This document shows positions 38,133 through 49,738 of a stretch of DNA of 64,000 bases, piece after piece. The translations under genes were made by a program, and so were the position numbers. This DNA comes from Dillenia suffruticosa. Taxonomy: Eukaryota; Streptophyta; Magnoliopsida; Dilleniales; Dilleniaceae. The notes under the pieces were generated by a model. That model ran no database searches and had not been told where the DNA came from. It was given only the letters and a program-made list of their open reading frames with translations. Within the stretch, counting starts at the first letter, position 1; every line of letters starts with the position of its first letter. The DNA lies in assembly GCA_033439265.1 (NCBI GenBank), contig JAVTVX010000021.1:15837001-15901000 (forward strand), read 5' to 3'.

Positions 38133-41038
38133 ATAATTCTTTTGCGCGATAAAAATAACTTAAAAATCTTGTATTAAGCTATCTTACTCCCACCCCCCCC
38201 CCCCCCCACCTTAATTTAATAACCCTTGTTAGAGGTGCGCTTTGCTGTTACCCTTTTAATCCCCTTTTTTCACAGGTTTTTGGTACTAATGTGACAGTGT
38301 GCATTAATCTTCTAATTGTATTAGTACTTGTGCCCTCTGCCCTCATTTAACAATGATGTGAATTTTGTGGCTCTTTCTTGTCTTTGCTTCTAATACTCAT
38401 ATTATTAATCTCAGATCTCTTATATTACTTTTAATCCTAAGAAAAGACTTTGTAAAAATATACGATTCTTTTTAGTATACGGGACAATATTGAACTCGAG
38501 ATCTCCCAAGTAAATAATTCTGTCCAATCAATTATATGGAGATTAATACTATAAAGTTATTGTCCTTGTCCCCAAAAAGACACCAATTTGAATGCATATG
38601 CAACTTTGTGATCTTTCCCTTCTTTAGTCAATAGGGCACCACAGATGCTTTTCTCTTAATCAATGGGCTTGACGAGTCAATATCATATGCATACTATTTT
38701 ATTTCATATTGATAAAGACTAAGCGTCTCCAAGAGAACAGACTAGTAGTACAAATCACCATCTCTCAACCTGATAATTTCATATTTAAATTCTTATACAA
38801 TAAAAAATAATAATAATAAAGGCTAAGGTAGGACATGGCATCTACCATGTTAAGATGTGGTACCTTTTTTTTTTTTTTTCTTTCCTTTTTCATTAAGCAG
38901 CAAGAGCTGATCATGGCATAAGGCATAAGCATGATGTTGGAGTCCTTTTTTCTTTCATTTTTCTTTAAGTACCGAAGATTATAACCCAGTAAATAAAAAC
39001 TGTCATATATATATATAGGAAAGTAAATTGCCTGATTAATTGGAAAACTTGTTTTTTGACAAAAAAAGAGTGGTTTTTTTCTTTTTCCAAATTGATGCTC
39101 CAAATTTTCAATATTGATGGCTCAATCTAGTCTCTCAATGGGATAGGAACAAAAACAAAAACAAGAGACAAAACCATTGACAAGAAATTCAATCCTACCT
39201 TTATCTTACACACCAAAAGTCTTTTATCTTTTTCTTATTTCTAAATTATGACATGAATTTTTAATTGAGCTTATTATAATTTTGGAGAACCCAAATACCT
39301 TGGCAAGGTTAGTAATTTTTTTTTTTAATTGAAGTATGGAGTTCAAATGCTCCCAAGAGGAATTAACCCGAATGGGTTCAAAGTCAGCCCAAATGCACAG
39401 AGGTTTACACACACACGCAAGAAGCAAAATCCAATCAGTTGGTCTCATTTTTTCTTAATTTATTTTTGTTTTTATTATATTTTATAAAAAAAATTAATTA
39501 AAAAATATATATATTTTTAAGGAAATGTAGAGTTTTGCTAAAATAATTTTACTATATTTTATATACATAATTAAGGAAGCATAATGAGGGAGTAGTGTGA
39601 ATCATTAACTAAAGAGATAAGATCAACGTCATATGGGGTCTAAAGAATCAATGAATGACAAGATCATCTTTTGGCATCTTTGATGAGACCCTTCCTCTTG
39701 TCAACTTCTCTATTGAAAAGAAGAAAAGTTGGGTAAAAAAAATGGGTATAAAAGTTAACTACTAATACAATAAATGGTGTCCTATTTAGAGGCAAACCTC
39801 TTTTGTTAGGTGTAATTTTTCCCTTTTATAGAATCAGAAAAAGCATATTTACAGCACTTTCATTGCTCAATGGCCCCTTCCTTTTTTTTTTTGCTTTTGG
39901 CAACCACCCACCAAAGACTCTCTCTCTCTCTCTTCACCTTCTAAAGTTTACATGTTAAAGCATCATAACATTAAATCATGAAAACAAGGAAGATCCATGC
40001 CCCAGCAAATTAGTTGTTTGCTGCCCCATCTGACCTCAATTATGTTTCAGGCTTGGGGTGAAGCTGGGGATAGGAGAGGGATTTATGTTATCTAGCATCT
40101 TGATCTGAACCAAGATGGGGTCGGTGGCTTTATCAGAAAAGCTGCTCCAAGTAATAAGGCAAATGGCACGAAAGATGGGAACAATTCACCCAGGAAATTA
40201 AAAACAATGAAAACTTTATTATTGATATCAGTCCAGATCAACAAGTTGGTTTGAAATATAATCATGCGGAAATCAGTCTTATTAAAATCAGAATTAGATC
40301 ATTAATCACGTTCGGTTCTGATCTTAAACCAGAAAATACAATAACACTAGCTTTTTTTTTTGGATTTTTGATAATAGATTTTAGTAGTATTGATCATTTT
40401 TAAGTATCATCTCAGTTATAGAAAAGTTTTCTATTAGTAGCGGAAGTACCACTAACCTATTTTTTCACCCCCTTTTTCTTTGAACTTATTGAGGGCATAC
40501 AAAACAATTACTAATTACCATGCTTGAAAGGAGGGGCGCTGTAACTAATAAGCTTCACATGCCCGCGTGGCGATTGAGAATCCTTGATCAATATCGGCCT
40601 ATATCAAATGTTCGAAAACAAAATATCAAGAAAAGGGTAATTTGCATTGGGAATAGATTGGATTTGAGACAGACTGAAATTGTGGGTTAGTCCAATAACA
40701 AGATCTTCCAAATGGGTGGGACTAAAGAATCTTGGAAGCCTCAAATCTGGTCCACATCCATGGACCCCACATGAGGCGGTTGACCCAAAATTTCAAGCTT
40801 AGCTCAAAATGTATGATTAGGCCCGAGCACATCTTTGGTTTGCTTGGTTGGGCTTGGTCTGGTGGAAATATGGGTCACGACATGTTCCAATTGTCATCTT
40901 ACTAGCCCAATTTGCAAGACAAGCCGTTTTGTTCAGGCGTGGTGTGGGGATGGCAATGGGCTCAGAACAGGGACGGTAAAGCTACCTCTGGTCTCCACCC
41001 AAAAATTAATCGGGCACTGGTAGACCGGGCTTGGAACA
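38133..41038. other. Intergenic spacer, no gene recognised
   Basis: ADF 3' UTR (with a poly-C tract near 38193-38208) grades into AT-rich sequence. A SINE-like relic lies at about 38440-38545 (-). The last 250 bp before the LINE (40800-41038) are GC-richer with GGCCC/GGGC words. No complete coding unit is visible. Confidence 0.6.
38440..38545 (-). repeat. SINE-like relic
   Basis: The minus strand reads 'ATAATTGATTGGACAG' (A-box-like) and 'GAGATCTCGAGTTCAATATT' (B-box-like). This fits a tRNA-derived SINE; no flanking duplication is visible. Confidence 0.35.
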
Positions 41039-41048
41039 GAATGATCAT

Positions 41049-42732
41049 TTTTTTTTTTGGTGAAATGAGATTGAAACCCAAACACTGCAAACAACAAAAC
41101 AAACTAGTGGGCCTAAGGGAAGATCGACTTCCTCCTGGCCCAAGCAACGCCAGCAGCATCCTGTTGCAGGAGGAGCGTCTGAGGAATGCACCCCTGGCTC
41201 CGCCTCAAGACCTACTTTGGCAAGAGTGTCAGCACAATTGTTGACTTCTCTAAATATGTGATTGATCTCTGATATCCCCAGCACCTCCATTGAAGCCCTG
41301 CAATCAGTCACCATGCTCTTCCACGGATGATTTTCCCTAACACCCTTGTTAATAGCTTTGACAATGACCATAGAGTCACTTTCCACAATCAATGGACCCA
41401 GCCTTCATCTTCTAGCAAGCAACAGACCCTCTGTCAATCCCCAGAGCTCTGCCAAGTCGCCTTGAGCTTTACCAATATTGCACCAAAAGCCAACAAGCCA
41501 CTCTCCCCTGTTATTTCTGAAGACTCCGCCTGCGCTAGCCTTCTCAGAATCCAACAGAGCTGCACCATCAATGTTAAGCTTAATCATCCCTTCAGGAGGC
41601 TTCCTCTAGCTGATCAAAAGCTCCTCCTTCTTCCTATTGGTCTCACAACCCCTCTTCTCACCCCCTTCACCATGCTCCATACACGGTTAATAATAGAGAG
41701 GGGAGGCTCTGTCTTCCGTTGATGAATCAGACTACATCTGTCCTTCCAGATGTTCCATATCGTAATGAAGAAATTTCTGTTCTCTTCTTCTAACTTTAAG
41801 TTATACTTCCTATCCGCGCCCTTCCTAAGCCAGTCATAGATGCCATCTTCCCAGAAAATCTTCACCCTCTGAATGGCCTGCACCAAATTAGCCCAGATGG
41901 ATTTAGCATGACTGTAGTCCCTTAAAGCGTGAATAACCGATTACTCCTCTACCTTGCAGATAGTGCAGGTCCCCTCTCTGATGATTCCTCTCCTCCTAAG
42001 TTCCTCATTTGTTAGAACTTTTCCCCAAGCAGCCATCCAAATGAAGACTTTAACTCTTTCGGGGCATTTTCTCTTCCACACCCAACCCTAGTCTCTTCTC
42101 TCATCACTCTGATCCAAGTGCGACCTTCGCACCCAATAAGCCGAAGCAACCGAGAATTCTCCATCACCGTTCTCTTTCCAAAGCATAGAATCTTCAATGC
42201 ATCTGTCTCTAGGCACCATTATGGCTCTAATTTCCTCAACTTTCTATGAGGGGAGGACAGCAAGAAGCTCTTCCCTTTTCCATTGACCCTCATCATCCCA
42301 GAAATGGGAGACTTTAGTATCTGCACTGCAGAGATCATGCGGGACTGAAGCTTGATTAACCAGAGCGTCTTCACCCCCCAGTTGTCATACCAAAACCTGA
42401 TAAACTTTCCATCCCCAATTCTCCACTTCATACCTCTCTTCAGGTAATCTCTGCTCTTACATACTCCTCGCCAAACAGTCAAGGTACTTCCATGCTTCTT
42501 GTACTCCATCAAGTTTTCTCCCTTCAGGTACTTGTTCTGAAGGATTTTACACAACAGCGCATCTTCATTCTTTAGAATTCTCCAACCTAACTTAGCCATG
42601 AGGGCTAAGTTATTTTCTCTCATGCATCTAATCCCTAGACCTCCATCCCTTTTCTGCTCGCAGACTCTCTCCCACTTGACCATATGGACCTTTCCCTTCT
42701 CTGCATTACTTCCCCAAAGGAAGTCTCTAACT
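41049..42732 (-). mobile_element. 5'-truncated L1-type LINE with RNase H domain and target-site duplications
   Basis: The minus strand encodes the C-terminal part of a plant LINE ORF2. It begins at VRDFLWGSN and continues HMVKWERVC, KRDGGLGIRCM, WRIGDGKFIRFWYDNWG and a zf-RVT-like region. An RNase H domain follows, with IDGAAL, DLAELWGL, VESDSM and NNCADTLAK carrying its acidic residues. It ends in poly-A (poly-T at 41049-41057 on plus). The 10-bp word gaatgatcat flanks it at 41039-41048 and 42733-42742; with one mismatch the match extends to 14 bp. The reading frame is broken: stops near 41406 and 41941 and a frame change near 42219. It is 1684 bp, a typical dead-on-arrival 5' truncation. 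Confidence 0.9.
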
Positions 42733-45700
42733 GAATGATCATGATACGAAAGGATAATTACGCCCATGCGGGTCTTCCGGATAGACTGAAATTATTCGAT
42801 TGTACCCGGTCGTAATATATGAAATTATTCTTATTTAATTAGTTTCATCCACTGAATCAATATCAAATAAAAATAGCGAGCAACTTCATATTCAGAGAAT
42901 CCCTTTGCTTTGCACCAATATATTGTTTGTCTATCTCCTAAACAAAATTTTAAATTTAAGTTTTGTGAATAAAAAAAATAAGTATAAAAAGAGTTTTATT
43001 TATCAAAATTCAAACTCGAATAAAATTGGATTTAATATAATATATTTATTAAATAGCAATAGTTTAAAAAAAATGCCTTGCCTTTCCTTCGGCCATTTTT
43101 TTTAAAATATAAATTCTTGTCAACTCATTTCAGACTCTACTTTACCGTCTCAAATTCAACGAGACATTAAAAAGAAAAAAAAATGATTTTATTTCTTCTA
43201 AATTTTTCTTTCCATAGGATTCCCACATATGATTAATCTACAGAAGGTTCTGTCGGTGTACATATATTGTGCCCCATGTCACAATTACGTAGGTATGGTG
43301 TCCCTTACTCTACAAATTTAGTAGTAAGTTCAATAATAATTGATAGAAGAAAGGAAAAGTATTGAATGGAAAGCTGACATTTTCCAATCCAGGTTGACAA
43401 TAGTTGGCATGAACAATGATCCCGACAAAGTACTTATTCGTTCGCCTTTTCATTTTCCTTTTTCTTTTGTGCTTTTGTAAGTACTTATTCATTCTCCACA
43501 GAACAAAAAGGAGAACTAGCATCTGGTGGGAAGGAATGTTTTTTTTTTTTTTCTTCACATCGATCGATTTTTAAAAATATATTTTAATTAGATTTACAGT
43601 AACACATTTTAAAAGATTATTCTCCTAACACAGAAAAGAGTGTTACGGAACTTGTCAGGTTAAAACACTGTGCATTGGCGACAAGGCCTGGGGGACCTAG
43701 ATCTTGCCCATCCCTTCCCAGTTTCCTCCCCAACCCCAATGGGTATTAGTAAAGTGAGCCCTGCCTCATTCTAATGGGGGTACGTTGCTGATCAATCTGC
43801 ACATTAAATAGCCTCCATGTACACCTGTAATCTTACATTCTCGCTCTCTCTGTATCACCTTGTGGCCATCCCTCACTAGATTTGTGTCTGCTACGGATGC
43901 GGGGAGGACTAATTAAGCAGAACAGTTGCAAATTTTGCGTCCATCTCGACCAAGATTTTGGGAATCTTCAACTCCGAGGTCAGGTTAAAACCACATCAAA
44001 GCCCTTGTGTTTCATATGCGTAGGGGTGAGTATAGATCGATCAAACCCGAGCGGCTTACACAACGTAATGAAAACCAATCTTCCAATTCCTCTCGTCATC
44101 TCTAATCAGGTCATTTGACATAGCCAACCCATCTTTTACCCTTCCATCGAGTTCAGCCACCCCCTAGAGGGGGCATGATTTGACAATCAAAAATCCTGGG
44201 CGAGAGAAAATAAAGACTATTTTCAAAAATTTTCAAACCCTAAAGGACTCTTGGGAATATAACCCTTTTAATGTAAATTTTGCATAACTTTTTTAAGTAC
44301 ACCTTTTGGGTTTTGGAACAAAATAAAAATTAACAAGTGAAAACTAATAATGATAGACTATCTGATTTTTTTTTTTAATTTTTTGTACATATTTTATTTT
44401 TTATGTTATTCATATTTTTGAGAATGGTCATGGGATTTTGATGGAAACACCACCCCCTTCTCTGCTCAGACAACCTTGGCAGACAGAAAACAACAGTAAA
44501 TGTCAAATTTCCTGCATGCAAATTTACAAATCTAAACCCAAAAAAGGAAAGGAAACCAGACCTAATTAATTTTGAATTTTGATAAGGGTCATATGGGTAG
44601 CTGAGGTTGCACCAAAAGCACTCGTGCGGGGTTTGGAAACATAATGCAAGGCTCACCTAGCAACTCATCCCCTGTGGAGCTCTTCCCACTTCTCACATCC
44701 TATGTCTCTCTCTTTACATTTTTTTTTTTGGTTAAGTATGTTTCTCTCTTTACCTCTCTTGGTTTAGTTCTAAGTACCGTCTGATCGTGTCTTGCATTTC
44801 AGACTAATGTACATCTACCCGTGTCTCCCATTTTATGCTTGTTCTTAAAATTTTCAAAATTAGGGCATTTATTGCGTAAATCAAAAATATAATATATGCA
44901 CTTAAAGTAAAACTCTCCATACAAAATGGGTTCCTAGAATGGGGAATATATACGAAACTGTTATAGCAATCGGACCCATAACGAAATTCACTTGGTGGTG
45001 ATTGGTTCGCACTCAGCAACCGAGTTGGATTTAAAATTAAAGACTTTGAAAATATGTTTTAAAATCATATCTTTACTTAAATTTCAGAAACCTCATAAAT
45101 TTGGGGGTTTTTATTTTTAAAACTTATTCTCATTCTATTAATTTAAACAAATTATATAAATTTCTATTGATTTTGATTTACTTTGATCAAACACTTCATT
45201 GTAATAGTTTGGCCACCTTAGGGAGAAAATCCATCGACAGCAGTCAAAGATTGATACAAATTTTATCATTCATCGGGCACAAAGGCACCATAAGGCAATC
45301 ATAACCCTAAATCCAAAAGGGTTTCCCGGGACGAAATAGTGATGATTTGGGAATTAAGTAGATGAGGGAGCGCTCAAAGCCTACCAAGTTCTAGTCACAC
45401 TAAATTCTTGTTAAGGCAATGCTCATTGGGTATGGTTACTCAAAATATAGAAAATGTCCAAAGTTTCTCGTATTAATCATAGGCCTATTGTATTTCCTTT
45501 CCATCTCGAGATGTGGTTAGCTCAACATTAATTGGGCTTAATAAAGTGTCATGCCTACCAAGTGTTTGTATTTGTCCCTAAATATTAGGTGGTTGTTAAG
45601 TCCGAAACCAACCATACAAAACTACGAATTTGAATAGAGTTGGATTCATACCTCATAGGGTAATGGATCATGAATTTTGTAATCCACGTACGATAACAAC

Positions 45701-45886
45701 TTTATCTGGATTATTGTATATAGCAAATTTACTTGATATAACGCTATAACCCAAATTTTCAAATATTTTGAAAAAAAAAAATACTTATTATAATTGCAAA
45801 CATTAGTTAGAATGAGCATAATAAAAATGTTTCAACATGTGATTTTATATGCAACAATCTATGTGTTCAAAACCAAACTTCATTGG

Positions 45887-45955
45887 GTTAATTGATGGGC
45901 ACTCTGTTTTCTTAATCAGAGATCTCAAATTCAAATCTTAAAAATAATAAAAAAA
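45887..45955 (+). repeat. SINE-like relic
   Basis: 'ttgggttaattgatgggc' (A-box-like), then 'tctcaaattcaaatctt' (B-box-like), then A-rich 'aaaaataataaaaaaa'. The layout fits a tRNA-derived SINE; no duplication was seen. Confidence 0.35.
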
Positions 45956-47414
45956 TCGATTCGAGAGAGTTAATTTTTAAAATAGATCTCACAGTACTCA
46001 AATCAGATTAATCGGATAAAATCTAGATATCGGTGGTAAAAAAAAAAAGTCTATATATTCATGGGTGAGAGGGTAGATGACGCAAACACTTCATTGAAAT
46101 TTGAACAAAAAAGAGTTTGGTATATAATTTTAAATTTATAACTCTAAATATTTATCATAAATTCTCTTAATATCATTTTTTTGACTTAGCACTTATATTA
46201 TTGTGTGCATATATATTGGTAGTCCTATGTATTGTTGAGTTAGTGCTTGTGGTTTTAAAGAAGGTTACATTCAATTAACGTAAGATCATTTTCATGACTA
46301 AAAATATTAAAACTATTAATCAAATTTTAAATTCAAAATTTAAAAATAAAAAATATAATATTAAAAAAACTCTTTTAAAATTAAATTTGATAATGTTCAA
46401 TTTAAATTAATGGGATTATAATATCAAGTACAGATCGATTATTAAAAAGAAAAAGTTATGTTCAGAATTTTGCAGTATGCTATCATTAATGAGCAGACAA
46501 AGTGTATTGCGGTCGTGTAAATGATATATTTACAGGCTGTAGGACATCAAGTATGCACGATTCAGATAGCCTTAGTAAACAAACCTAAGTACCCTAAATT
46601 ATTGATCAGCATGAACCAACAGACAAATCAAGAACTGGGCCCAAGTCCAACCGTGCCAAAAATTGCCTGATTCTTCGGCTTTAATTCTCCAACCAAGGGG
46701 GAAAAAAAACTTCCAAAACCCCTTTTTGGTTTTTCATTTGGAGAATAGAAAAATAGGTCACCTATGTAGCATATCATCCGTATTTAAGAGAGGCTCTATT
46801 AAGCTTATACACTGAGTTTATATTAACGAAAAATATATTTTTAACGGCGTCTCGATCTGAAAATTTTATTAAAAAAATAAAAATATCCATATAGAATAAA
46901 TTCAAAAAATTGATCGATTTGTAAAGAGTAAGTTCCTATATCTAAAACATCTCGTGCCATCGTAACAATAATCAAGATTTAGATGTATTTTGGAGATTGA
47001 AAGGTAAATGTTACCAACTTAAATTACCCATGCAATCTGGGATGATGCATTAGGGATACTAGAACTCAAGAAAACATAATTATTCTTCCTCCTCTCTTTT
47101 CTTCCCTTTTCTCCCGTGGAGAGAGCAATCCCTTATTTGGAGAGAGAAATTTGAATTTGTAGTCCCAACATGAGAGCCATCTACAAAAGACCCACTTTAG
47201 TATTTGATTCAATTCCTTGAACTATGTTTTGAATTCTTACAAAACTAGGAAGACATCATGAAGATTGATTTTAAGAATTCAAATGGGGGTCGGCTACTGC
47301 CACCAAGTCAAATTCTCCGAGTCAGGTGATGACTATGCAATCATCACCGCCTTCAACTATTTTTTTGATCTTTGCCTCCTTGATACCAAACACGAGTCTT
47401 TCCAGCTAAAAAGG

Positions 47415-47415
<1 letters not shown>

Positions 47416-47448
<33 letters not shown>
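47416..47448. repeat. (GA)n microsatellite
   Basis: A pure AG run of about 33 bp. Confidence 0.95.
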
Positions 47449-47451
<3 letters not shown>

Positions 47452-48540
47452 TGGGATATGAAGATAACCAAGAATGATCACGTCTGGCACGAGTCCATGC
47501 TCATGTATGCTCTCAGCTAATCATAGCCGTTGATTATGGGCCAGCTTATGATGAAACACGATCACGAATTACTAGGTATCATAATGTCCATTCGATCCAA
47601 GAGAATCTAGGGGTTCAGAAAAGTGATTATAATAAAAAGAAAAAAGAAAAAGAAAAATGAAAATTTAAATAAGAATTCCAATTTTTTTTCTTTTTCTTTT
47701 TCTTTTTCTTTTTTCCCTGTCACTGACCGTTCTGTCTTTGTTCCCCGCCTTTTTGTAAAGCGGTTGTGAAATGCATTCCATGCGCATGTGAAATATGGTA
47801 AGAGGTGGAGAACGTGAAGGGGTTGATTGCTTACGCACTTGAGTTCTTGGTGATTTTACTAAATTTATTTTTTTTCATTTTAAATATAATATTTTTAATT
47901 CAAATATCAATATCTCTAGGCAAAATTCAAATTTTTCTCAAAAATCTTATTTTTAATAATCAAAATATAAAAATTTTAATAATAATACTTAAATTAAAAA
48001 ATTTTATTTTATTTTAATCGAACTGATCTCAACACTAACAAACATGATCATAAGGTATTTAATCAATATTTTAATACATACGAATTGCAAAAGGGTTAAA
48101 TTATAATTTTTTCTATTTTTAATCTAAACACCCCCTTAACGGTGATGTTCCATTATACAAAAGTAGCATGAGTCATATTACTTTATCATCAAAATAACTT
48201 GTATTATATATAAAATTACAATACAATCAAACCCTTTATTCTGGAGTGGACTATATAAATTCTTCCTTAATTGTACTATTTACAAATTTTTGTTTTACAT
48301 TTACGTTGATTAACTATTTAATACAATTTTTCTTCAGTAACGATAGAGTTTAATAGAAAAAATTAAATTATAAAACTATATCCGGCTTACTATATTTGTA
48401 AAAGAAAAAAAATTGGAGACTGTGCTTGTAATTTTTATTTATTTGGAAAAGGACTTAACCGAGCGTAAATTAGATTTCGAAAAAAACGAGGTTTGCATTT
48501 TGACAGGAATCTAATTTTTGAATTGGGGCAACCAACGAAA

Positions 48541-48790
48541 AGAAAACGTTCTTCTGATCAACGGTCTCAATTGAAAAAATCTTGTTGTCCACCAACGGTC
48601 ACAAAATCGACCATAGATTTAAAATTCTGGTCCTCGGAGCCACGTGGGCTTGTTTGGCCACCACAAAGAAAGTTGTATTTTCCACGTGGCAGTCTCTCGA
48701 TGTCCTCAGCTTTTAATCTTCTTTAGCTTTCACGTCCCACAAGAAGAAAACGACGTCGTTGTCTCCGCAATATCCGGGTTGATCTACCCG
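48541..48790. promoter_or_regulatory. Cluster of G-box/ABRE and ACGT palindromes
   Basis: Two CACGTG G-boxes (48641-48646, 48683-48688, both followed by G), the 12-bp palindrome AACGACGTCGTT (48749-48760), CACGTC at 48731-48736, and CAACGGTC twice (48559-48566, 48593-48600) lie in a GC-richer island in AT-rich sequence, about 1 kb upstream of the subtilase ATG. ACGT-core sites bind bZIP and bHLH factors. The target gene is unproven. Confidence 0.45.
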
Positions 48791-49738
48791 TCGATGGATA
48801 GAATTTGAAATTGTGCTGACTCGTCATTTAATCCCCTCTTTCCTCTGTCTTTCCCACACTAAAATTCATTTAAAATAACAAAACCCAAATGAATCTATTG
48901 CTCTATTCTAAACCAACTGGCCTTTATCTGATTAAAGGAAGTCATATTATTATATTATATTTCACATTTATATATTATTTTAAAACAAATCTGAATAAAG
49001 TAAAAAAATAATAGATCAGCGTAAAATATAAAAATTAATATATTATTTTATTTTAAAGGTCAAATCTTGTTCATAGTTTTATCAAATTTAAAAAATTCAT
49101 GCATTCAAATTTAGAATTTAACGTTAAAGAAATCAATTTACCTTTTACTAAAAGTATAAATTTTTATATAAAAATTGTTTTCATTCTAAGCTAAATTTCA
49201 GTGAGACAAATAACTGAACATCTAAATAATGGGCTTATTAAACATTAGAAAAAAAGATTAATATTATCTAAACAAATGAATTAAAAATTAAGCTAATCAA
49301 ATTTTATACGAAATCTTTAAACATAAATAATTTTGAATTTATCATGCCCGTCAAAATTCTTAAAAAAAATTAAAATAGATTATAATAGATTATCATATAA
49401 ATTTTGATTTATTTAGTTTTTGACCATATAAGATAATATATTATATTAATAATTTGATCGTAGTAATTAATCGATTTATATATTTTTAAAAGTGATATTC
49501 AAACATTTTATTATTAATAAATACAAATTTCTTAGGATTTTAGCCATAGTTGAATTTTCACACGAAGTATCATCCAAAAAAACCAAAATAATTAAATTAC
49601 GTAACAAACATCCCAAATTAAATGAAAACTATCTTATTACCGTTTCAAAAAAAAAAAAAAAAAAAAAAGCTTCTATATTAACACTCTCACACTCCACTGT
49701 CCCCCACTGCCTCTGCTCTTCATCTCCTTCCCAAAACC

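Larger units (their letters stand above)
42743..49738. other. 7 kb AT-rich intergenic spacer
   Basis: No gene was recognised on either strand. It holds a dispersed-repeat copy at about 43000-43060, a SINE-like relic at about 45887-45955, a GA microsatellite and the G-box cluster at 48541-48790. The final ~100 bp ('ctatattaacac' at about 49673, then a C-rich leader) look like the subtilase core promoter with a short leader. Confidence 0.6.
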
